A stretch of 18,830 nucleotides of DNA from contig JAEXYZ010000124.1 of assembly GCA_023405135.1 (NCBI GenBank), positions 1 through 18,830 of the forward strand. The letters are read 5' to 3'. Made by a program: the position numbers and the translations under genes. Shown here in pieces: positions 12,917 through 18,830 of the stretch; the stretch's first letter is position 1; every line of letters begins with the position of its first letter. This DNA is from Bacillota bacterium (lineage in GTDB: Bacteria > Bacillota > Bacilli > Bacillales_A > Planococcaceae). A model generated the notes under the pieces. That model worked only from the letters and a program-made list of their open reading frames with translations. It was not told where the DNA came from and did not search any database.

Positions 12917-14644
12917 TCATCCATGATTAACTGGAATCTTTACCAAATCTTCACATTCTCTAAAGGCGAAATGTTTACATCCGATGCAAGCATTTCGGTT
13001 AACGCAGCCAATTGCTCGATTAATAGCTTCACCTGTATGAGGGAAGAAATTTTGTTCCCCAATTTCTTTTGTAAGTCCATTTTTGTCCAATGCACTTTTT
13101 AAACTTGGTTGAACACCTGTAACAAACAAAATGCCTCCCCGACCTTTAAAATCACGAACAATGTTTCGGAAGTATTCTTCGCCCGTTGTATCAATAAAAG
13201 GCACTTTTCCTAACCGTAAAATTAATACATTTGGTTTCAAATTAATAGATGATAGAATCGTTTGTTCAAAGTTTAATGCCGCGCCAAAAAATAAGGGACC
13301 TTCAATTGTATAAATGCTTACTTGAGGACAATCATGGGTTGGATTTACAACATGTGCCTTCACTTTCCCATGATTACTTTCATCTGGTAACACTTTTGAA
13401 ACAATAAGCATTTCACTCATTCGTTTAGCAAATAATACAACCGCCATTAATAATCCAATTTCGACAGCTACTGTTAAACTTGTAAATACAGTTAGCAAAA
13501 ACGTAATCAATAATACGAGAGAATCCCCAGATTTCAATTTTAATATATGTGCAAAATGTTTGCGTTCACTCATATTCCACGCCACCATCATTAAGACTGG
13601 TGCTAAAGATGCCAATGGAATATGAACAGCAAGCGGTGCAAACACGAGCAATGTTAACAATACAAATAACCCATGAATAATTCCAGACATTGGCGAAACA
13701 GCACCTGATTTAATATTTGTTGCAGTACGGGCAATCGCACCTGTAGCTGGAATCCCACCGAATAAAGGCGTAACGATATTCGCTATTCCTTGACCTATTA
13801 ATTCTTTATTACTGTTATGTTTACTATTTGTCATACCATCGGCGACAACGGCAGAAAGTAACGATTCAATACCACCTAACATCGCAATAACAAAAGCAGG
13901 GCCTACGAGCATTGAAATTTTACTTAACGTTATTTCTGGAATTCCAAACTGAGGTAAAGAATTTGGAATCGCTCCATAAGTCGAACCAATTGTTGCAACT
14001 TGGCCGTTAAAGAAAATCGCCGTCACACATGCAGAAACAATAATTCCTACTAACGCCCCAGGGACTTTCGGAAGTAATTTTGGCGTCAATAACATCATTG
14101 CAAAACAAAGCAAAGCAATTAAAATACTATACCCATTCGTTGTATTTAAGTGACTGCCGATTTCTTTCATGTTATCTATAAAGCTTTCATGTTGTTCGAT
14201 ATTTTTTAATCCTAAAAAATTACTAATTTGTCCTGTAAATATAATTACAGCAATACCTGCAGTAAACCCAACTGTCACAGGTCTAGGAATATATTTTATT
14301 AATGTGCCGAGTTTAAAGACGCCCATTAAAACTAGAAGCACTCCTGCCATTAAACCGGCAATTAATAGATTTTCATATCCATAAGAAATAACAATTCCTA
14401 ATAGAATAGGCACGAAAGCACCTGTAGGGCCTCCTATTTGAAATTTAGAGCCACCTAATAACGAAATTAAAATCCCTGCGATGATCGCTGTATAAATACC
14501 GTACTCAGGTTTCACTCCTGATGCAATCGCAAATGACATCGCTAATGGAATAGCGACAATTCCTACGATGATTCCTGATAATAAATCTTTCTTAAAATAA
14601 TTTAAAGAGTACCCTTCAAATCTTCCCGCCAATAACTTGCTCAT
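12917..14644 (-). CDS. SulP-family anion permease with C-terminal STAS domain
   Basis: An inner-membrane anion transporter of the SLC26/SulP family; the substrate could be sulfate, bicarbonate or another anion. About 430 residues of membrane segments begin at ISGIVGIVAIPLAMSFAIAS-like sequence (here LLSGIIVGIVAIPLAMSFAI), with GPTGAFVPILLGI and GIPATGAIARTATNIKSGA as family motifs. A STAS domain covers about 440-545 (VSIYTIEGPLFFGAALNF). The last 29 residues carry four cysteines (C547, C553, C556, C564; C-x5-C-x2-C-x7-C), possibly a metal site. The 575 residues are full length. The ATG has AAGGG at a spacing of about 7. No sulfate-assimilation gene is adjacent. Confidence 0.9.
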   Translation of the reverse strand: MSKLLAGRFEGYSLNYFKKDLLSGIIVGIVAIPLAMSFAIASGVKPEYGIYTAIIAGILISLLGGSKFQIGGPTGAFVPILLGIVISYGYENLLIAGLMAGVLLVLMGVFKLGTLIKYIPRPVTVGFTAGIAVIIFTGQISNFLGLKNIEQHESFIDNMKEIGSHLNTTNGYSILIALLCFAMMLLTPKLLPKVPGALVGIIVSACVTAIFFNGQVATIGSTYGAIPNSLPQFGIPEITLSKISMLVGPAFVIAMLGGIESLLSAVVADGMTNSKHNSNKELIGQGIANIVTPLFGGIPATGAIARTATNIKSGAVSPMSGIIHGLFVLLTLLVFAPLAVHIPLASLAPVLMMVAWNMSERKHFAHILKLKSGDSLVLLITFLLTVFTSLTVAVEIGLLMAVVLFAKRMSEMLIVSKVLPDESNHGKVKAHVVNPTHDCPQVSIYTIEGPLFFGAALNFEQTILSSINLKPNVLILRLGKVPFIDTTGEEYFRNIVRDFKGRGGILFVTGVQPSLKSALDKNGLTKEIGEQNFFPHTGEAINRAIGCVNRNACIGCKHFAFRECEDLVKIPVNHG

Positions 14645-14837
14645 GTAATCCCTTCTTCAATCAAATTTTGTCACTTATTCACATTTTTCTTTAATAAAGC
14701 AATAAATATTGTTAAATCACACATATTCTATCATACATTTGGAAGATAAAATGAAAAAAGTTAGTCGCGAATAAAATAATTTTTATTTCTAAAATATAGG
14801 ACTCGGACTTTTAATTTCCAAAAAACGTAAGTATTTA

Positions 14838-14865
14838 TTGAATACTCTATGGGGGTTAATATACT
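14838..14865 (+). promoter_or_regulatory. Orphan promoter-like sequence with a G-run operator half
   Basis: TTGAAT and TATACT are separated by 16 nt on the plus strand. The spacer contains ACTCTATGGGGGT, which recalls the ATACCC-type/GGGTAT pseudo-palindromes bound by CsoR and CstR repressors, although the left half is degraded. No plus-strand gene follows. The resemblance is an inference. Confidence 0.28.
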
Positions 14866-14999
14866 TATATACAGCATTTATCAGTGAAAAAATTAATAAG
14901 TGGAATATCATTCTTTACAGCGCTTGATTGGTAGAAAAAATAATCATTTATTTGTAGAGCTATTAAGAGGATAGTCAGAATTTTTGTATTAAGCTCCTG

Positions 15000-15064
15000 T
15001 TTGGCATAAAAGGGGGAGTATCTTAGTAAGGATCTTTAATTACAGACTCCTCCCTTATGCCAAA
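15000..15064. repeat. Long inverted repeat downstream of the MMPL pseudogene
   Basis: TTTGGCATAAAAGGGGGAGT (15000-15019) is complementary to ACTCCTCCCTTATGCCAAA (15046-15064), with one bulge and one mismatch, and a 26-nt loop. No U-tract follows on the minus strand. It could be an unusual terminator, a small inverted-repeat element, or an RNA structure. Confidence 0.5.
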
Positions 15065-15109
15065 AGTGTTTAATATTAAATTTTTTATTCAAGATGTTAC
15101 AAATCGTAT

Positions 15110-15715
15110 TTATTTTCTGATTTCATTTGCAGTCTTATCCTTTTCTAATAATACAATTAATCCTGGTAATAGAATTCCTCGTATTAAAAAGGTATCCAAT
15201 AAAATTCCAACTGCAACAATAAATCCAAATACAAATAGCAGTTCAACTGGCTGGGTCATCAGCACTGCAAAAGTTGCAGCTAAAATGATTCCGGCAGATG
15301 AAATAACACCACCTGTATTGGAGACCGCGATCTCCACCGCTTCTCTCACAGAGTGATGGTTTTGTTCCTCTTGAAACCTAGAAATCAACATAATACCAAT
15401 TCCAGCCGGTCCCGTTAAATATAATTGGAAATTAGATGAATCTTCTACAACTTCATGAATCTTGTTAATCGATTTTTGTATTTCCTTCGTTTCTAAGGAG
15501 GAATCGAAGGTCAAGGGAATTAAAGCGGTTGTTTGATCATCGGAAAAGAATTCAGCTGATTGCTGAGGTGGAAGCGCCGATAATGGTACAACCTGTTGCA
15601 CTCCTTTAATATTTTCACTTTCGATTTGATTTAAAACATTAGCAAGGTCGGAAAGAGCGACTTCATTGCTCTTTGATTGAAACACTAATATAGCTGGAAG
15701 TTTACCCCCTAGCCA
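15110..15715 (-). pseudogene. MMPL/RND-family transporter remnant with internal deletion
   Basis: An intact YdfJ-like MMPL exporter has about 700-1000 residues and 11-12 membrane spans. Here about 200 codons remain. The 5' part (from about 15712; KLPAILVFQSKSNEVALSDL) matches the first periplasmic domain and ends at LTGPAGI. The next residues, IMLISRFQEEQ and TGGVISSAGIILAATFAVLM, belong to the far C-terminal membrane half. The N-terminal span and roughly 400 middle residues are therefore missing. The fusion keeps the frame open from a GTG at 15685, but no start with a good ribosome binding site is present, and a TAA precedes it. I call it a pseudogene; a stable small membrane protein cannot be excluded. 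Confidence 0.75.
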
Positions 15716-15871
15716 TTATTATAATCCAAGGAAATAAGCAAAGAAATAAATGTTTTGTCCATTGTCTGTGACCAAGTCAATGATTTCACAATAATCATAT
15801 TTGTAAATACCTTAAGTACGGGCTTTTTTATCAATATGTTTAATGTGTAAAATGGATCTAAATACTAAAGA
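15716..15871. other. Gene-free stretch between the MMPL remnant and the pdp terminator
   Basis: I see no gene or clear regulatory site in this A/T-rich segment. With 15925-16019 it forms the gap between the pseudogene and pdp; that gap is otherwise explained by the pdp terminator. Confidence 0.4.
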
Positions 15872-15924
15872 AAAAAGTAAACTTCCTATTGCTAAGCATA
15901 GATGCATTAGGAAGTCCACTTTTT
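15872..15924 (-). terminator. Terminator of the deoB-pdp operon
   Basis: AAAAAGT plus ACTTCCTA (15872-15888) pair with TAGGAAGT plus ACTTTTT (15908-15924). This makes two helices of 8 and 7 bp around a 2x2 internal loop, with a 19-nt terminal loop. On the minus strand it ends TACTTTTTTC. It lies about 95 nt past the pdp stop and may work on both strands. Confidence 0.75.
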
Positions 15925-16019
15925 CCTTATTAATTATTCATTTGAATAATCGAATGTATGGAAACTACTTCTACCTATTTTTAATTCCGTTCTTATTTAT
16001 TCTCAATATGTTTATATTA

Positions 16020-17324
16020 CTATATCGTAATAATATCTTTTATTAATTGTGGCGCTTCTACTTTTTCTTTTGTGATATGGATATGTTCATAAAGCTTATC
16101 GATCACTTCTTGTACATCTTCTTTATTTGCGTGAATTGTTACTAGGGATTCTCCTTCTTGAACCGCATCCCCTACTTTTTTGTTAAGCACTAATCCAACA
16201 GCTAAATCGATTGTGGATTCTTTTGTTGCTCGTCCTGCCCCTAACAACATGGCAGCAACTCCTACATCATCTGCTTCAATTTTAGAAATGTAGCCTGACT
16301 CTTTCGCAGGGACTTCAATTTTATACTGCGCTTGAGGTAATCGTGATGGATCATCTACTACAGAAGCATCTCCACCTTGAGCTGTTATGAATTTTTTAAA
16401 GACTTCCAACGCTTGACCATTTGCTACAACTTCTTCAAGGAGCTTTCGTGCCTCATCAATTGAATTCGCTTTGCCACCTAACACGACCATTTGCGAGCCT
16501 AATGTAAAACATAACTCGTTTAAATCCTCTGGTCCATGTCCCTTTAACGTATCAATAGCTTCTTTAACTTCTAATGCGTTACCGATTGCAAAGCCAAGAG
16601 GTTGACTCATATCTGAAATAATTGCCATTGTTTTTCGTCCAACATTATTTCCAATAGCAACCATTGCATTTGCTAAGCTTTTTGAGTCTTCGAATGTTTT
16701 CATAAAAGCACCGTCACCAGTTTTCACATCTAAAACAATGGCATCTGCACCAGCTGCAATTTTTTTCGACATAATAGAGCTAGCTATTAACGGAATACTT
16801 GGTACTGTACCTGTTACGTCTCGAAGGGCATAAAGTTTTTTATCCGCTGGTGTTAAGTTCCCGCTTTGCCCAATGACTGCCATTTTGATTTCATTTACTT
16901 GTTTCGTAAATTGGTCATTCGATAGCTCTACATGGAAGCCTTCGATTGATTCTAATTTATCAATCGTTCCCCCTGTATGACCAAGACCTCGGCCACTCAT
17001 TTTAGCGACAGGTACACCAACAGCCGCAACCATTGCTGCTAACGATAATGTCGTTGTATCTCCTACACCACCTGTAGAATGCTTATCAACCTTGATTCCT
17101 TCAATACCAGATAAGTCGATTTGATCACCAGATTCAACCATCGCCATCGTTAAATCTGCACGTTCACGATCATGCATATCTTGGAAGTATATGGCCATCA
17201 TTAAACTACTCACTTGGTAATCAGGAATGGTACCTTGTGTATAACCTTCAACAAAAAAACGAATTTCTTCTGTTGTTAACTCTTCTCCGTTTCGTTTTTT
17301 TTCAATAATATCAACCATTCTCAT
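16020..17324 (-). CDS. pdp: Pyrimidine-nucleoside phosphorylase
   Basis: A cytoplasmic enzyme that splits uridine, thymidine and deoxyuridine with phosphate, yielding (deoxy)ribose 1-phosphate and the base. The 434 residues align over the full length with Bacillus Pdp, starting MRMVDIIEKKRNGEELTTEE. The phosphate-binding segment K81-HSTGGVGDTT and the family signature SGRGLGHTGGTIDKLE (110-125) are intact, as is YALRDVTGTV. A C-terminal barrel-like domain follows. AGGAGG sits 8 nt before the ATG, and the deoB stop is 12 nt upstream, so the two form one operon. DeoB then converts the sugar 1-phosphate product. In Bacillus deoB is paired with a purine nucleoside phosphorylase gene; here Pdp takes that place. 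Confidence 0.97.
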   Translation of the reverse strand: MRMVDIIEKKRNGEELTTEEIRFFVEGYTQGTIPDYQVSSLMMAIYFQDMHDRERADLTMAMVESGDQIDLSGIEGIKVDKHSTGGVGDTTTLSLAAMVAAVGVPVAKMSGRGLGHTGGTIDKLESIEGFHVELSNDQFTKQVNEIKMAVIGQSGNLTPADKKLYALRDVTGTVPSIPLIASSIMSKKIAAGADAIVLDVKTGDGAFMKTFEDSKSLANAMVAIGNNVGRKTMAIISDMSQPLGFAIGNALEVKEAIDTLKGHGPEDLNELCFTLGSQMVVLGGKANSIDEARKLLEEVVANGQALEVFKKFITAQGGDASVVDDPSRLPQAQYKIEVPAKESGYISKIEADDVGVAAMLLGAGRATKESTIDLAVGLVLNKKVGDAVQEGESLVTIHANKEDVQEVIDKLYEHIHITKEKVEAPQLIKDIITI

Positions 17325-17336
17325 ATATATGGCCTC

Positions 17337-18515
17337 CTATTTTAAATTCGTTAAAAAGCTAGTGCCGAATTGTGGTGCCGGTATATTAAAGTTTTCAGCT
17401 ATCGTTGCAGCGATGTCCGCAAAAGTTTCACGTAATGGTAACTCGCTGCCTTTTTCAAATCTTGGAGAATAAACGAGTAACGGCACATATTCTCTTGTAT
17501 GATCTGTTCCAGGGAATGTTGGATCGTTCCCATGATCAGCAGTTATAATTAATAAATCATTGTCATCAAGTTCCGTTAACACTTCGGGTAAACGACGGTC
17601 AAATTCTTCTAGTGCTTCACCATAACCTATTGGATCACGGCGATGTCCAAAGTTCGCATCAAAATCTACTAAGTTTAAGAAGCTAATGCCGTTAAATTCA
17701 CGTTTTACGACTTGTGCAAATTGATCCATTCCATCCGTATTATTTTTGGTACGAATTGCTTCTGTTACACCTTCTCCGTTATAAATATCTGAAATTTTCC
17801 CGATTGCAATAACATCATACCCAGCATCTTTCAATTCATTCATTGTCGTTCTGCCAAAAGGCTTCAGCGCATAATCATGTCTGTTTGAAGTTCGAGTAAA
17901 GTTACCTGGTGTGCCGATGAAAGGTCGAGCAATTACTCGGCCTACTAAAAACTCAGGTTCAAGGGTAAGTTCACGAGCAATTTCACAAATTTTATATAGC
18001 TCTTCTAACGGTACAATGTCTTCGTGTGCAGCGATTTGTAAGACAGGATCAGCAGATGTATAAACGATAATTGCACCTGTTTCCATATGCTCTGGTCCCA
18101 ACTCGTCGATGATGGCTGTACCACTTGCAGGGATATTCCCAATCACTTTACGTCCAGTTTTTTCTTCTAATTTTTGAATTAGTTCAGCAGGAAACCCTTC
18201 AGGATAAACTTTAAACGGTTTATCAATGTTTAAACCCATAATTTCCCAATGCCCTGTCATCGTATCTTTTCCGACAGAAGCTTCTTGCATTTTTCCATAA
18301 AATGCTTTCGGTTGTTCAACTTTTGCAATTCCTTGTATTTCTCGTATATTAGAAAGACCAAGGGATTCCATGTTGGGCATTGTTAAGCCATTCATTTCAC
18401 GTGCGATGTGCCCTAATGTATCTGCTCCTTCGTCTCCAAATTTATATGAGTCGGGTGCTTCCCCAATCCCAACAGAATCCATTACGACCACATGTATTTT
18501 TTTAAACGGTTTCAT
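17337..18515 (-). CDS. deoB: Phosphopentomutase
   Basis: A manganese-dependent alkaline-phosphatase-superfamily enzyme that interconverts (deoxy)ribose 1-phosphate and 5-phosphate, feeding nucleoside sugars into central metabolism. Metal and catalytic residues are visible: D12 in MDSVGIGEAPD, phospho-acceptor T85 in GKDTMTGHWEIMGL, HRRDPIGYG, and the metal-binding TADHGNDPTFPGTDHTRE. The 392 residues are full length. The ATG has AGAGGAGGA upstream at a spacing of about 9. First gene of the deoB-pdp operon. The roughly 135 nt before it are very AT-rich; I see no clear -35/-10 pair or catabolite operator there. Confidence 0.97.
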   Translation of the reverse strand: MKPFKKIHVVVMDSVGIGEAPDSYKFGDEGADTLGHIAREMNGLTMPNMESLGLSNIREIQGIAKVEQPKAFYGKMQEASVGKDTMTGHWEIMGLNIDKPFKVYPEGFPAELIQKLEEKTGRKVIGNIPASGTAIIDELGPEHMETGAIIVYTSADPVLQIAAHEDIVPLEELYKICEIARELTLEPEFLVGRVIARPFIGTPGNFTRTSNRHDYALKPFGRTTMNELKDAGYDVIAIGKISDIYNGEGVTEAIRTKNNTDGMDQFAQVVKREFNGISFLNLVDFDANFGHRRDPIGYGEALEEFDRRLPEVLTELDDNDLLIITADHGNDPTFPGTDHTREYVPLLVYSPRFEKGSELPLRETFADIAATIAENFNIPAPQFGTSFLTNLK

Positions 18516-18650
18516 AAAAAACGTCCTCCTCTTTCAACTATATTTTACCTAAATACCCATCAGAAATAAAGGTCAGACATCTAACTAATTTAATGTTGGT
18601 TTTATTTTTTAAATATGTTGGTGCTGCTTTATTTTTTTAATGTTTAATTC

Positions 18651-18830
18651 GGTCATTTGTTTTCTTTTTAGGGCACTTGGCTCCCGGTTCGAGAACTTAC
18701 ACTCCAATTTGGGCGCTTGCCTTCTGATTCGGGCACTTACACTCCGGTTCGGGCACTTGGCTCCCGATTCGGGCACTTAAACCTCGATTTGGGCGCTTGC
18801 CTTCTGATTCGGGCACTTACACTCCGGTTC
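18651..18830. repeat. Nested 20/40/80-bp intergenic tandem repeat array
   Basis: Eight 20-bp units run without gaps from 18671 to the window end, with the core GGGCACTT followed by a variable middle and a (G/A)TTC or ATTT end. A ninth, degraded unit in phase lies at 18651-18670. Position 9 alternates G and A between neighbouring units, giving a 40-bp period. Units 3-4 and 7-8 are identical (18711-18750 and 18791-18830), and unit 1 differs from unit 5 at one base, giving an 80-bp period. No start codon or long frame uses it. There are no unique spacers, so it is not a CRISPR array. It lies about 135 nt upstream of deoB and continues past the window. Confidence 0.9.

Larger units (their letters stand above)
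14645..15109. other. Gene-free stretch upstream of the SulP gene
   Basis: There is no supported gene in these 465 nt. It holds the SulP leader, a plus-strand promoter-like sequence (14838-14865) without a gene behind it, and a long inverted repeat (15000-15064). A TAGAAT-like -10 for the SulP gene on the minus strand is visible within about 14725-14745, but its -35 is poor. Confidence 0.5.

Noticed and set aside
15057..15356. Plus-strand 99-codon frame antisense to the MMPL remnant
   Set aside because: Its sequence is the mirror of conserved MMPL membrane segments, so it is a shadow.
15843..16046. Plus-strand 67-codon frame
   Set aside because: It runs through the pdp terminator and into the pdp 3' end, and has no ribosome binding site.
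18651..18830. CRISPR array
   Set aside because: Units are 20 bp and contiguous with no unique spacers, and no cas gene is present.

Overview
The window reads as chromosome of an AT-rich, endospore-forming Firmicute of the order Bacillales. The backbone genes look more like the Planococcaceae/Lysinibacillus side than Bacillus sensu stricto. The evidence is the forespore sigma-factor operon spoIIAA-spoIIAB-sigF, spoVAF, strong AGGAGG-type ribosome binding sites, TTG and GTG starts, and close full-length matches to Bacillus LysA, Pdp, DeoB, RibT and ScpAB. The genus is an inference. Almost every gene lies on the minus strand, so the text follows that strand from right to left.

Right end (18830-16020): a nested 20/40/80-bp tandem repeat runs off the window, followed by deoB and pdp. 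These form a nucleoside-salvage operon (ribose/deoxyribose phosphate and pyrimidine nucleosides) that ends at a strong hairpin terminator.

Middle (16000-8900): an accessory block separates pdp from spoIIAA. In Bacillus, as I recall it, this position holds punA and dacF. The block contains an MMPL-type transporter pseudogene with a large internal deletion, a SulP anion permease with a Cys-rich tail, a butanediol-type dehydrogenase, a small DUF3221-like lipoprotein and a secreted glutamyl-endopeptidase-like protease. Between them lie decayed intergenic stretches, a 19-bp inverted repeat and an apparently orphan promoter.

Sporulation and lysine block (8870-4185): spoIIAA, spoIIAB, sigF and spoVAF are tightly packed. 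SpoIIAB, the anti-sigma kinase, and SpoIIAA, its antagonist, control SigF. The gene after sigF is spoVAF, overlapping by 4 nt; the usual spoVAA-AE genes are missing from this spot. lysA (last step of lysine synthesis) follows, then an unlisted 34-codon membrane-peptide ORF 3 nt after the lysA stop.

Left end (4140-1): ribT stands alone with its own promoter and terminator. A DUF309 gene (ypuF-like) is the only well-supported plus-strand gene. Next come scpA-scpB (kleisin and partner of the SMC chromosome-condensation complex) and a secreted D,D-carboxypeptidase of the DacB type. The window ends in the 5' part of an ISL3-family insertion sequence, whose transposase ribosome binding site is buried in a long hairpin.

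No tRNA, rRNA, CRISPR array or recognisable riboswitch was seen. Several starts given here are shorter than the longest open frame because the ribosome binding site and family alignment favour an internal codon.
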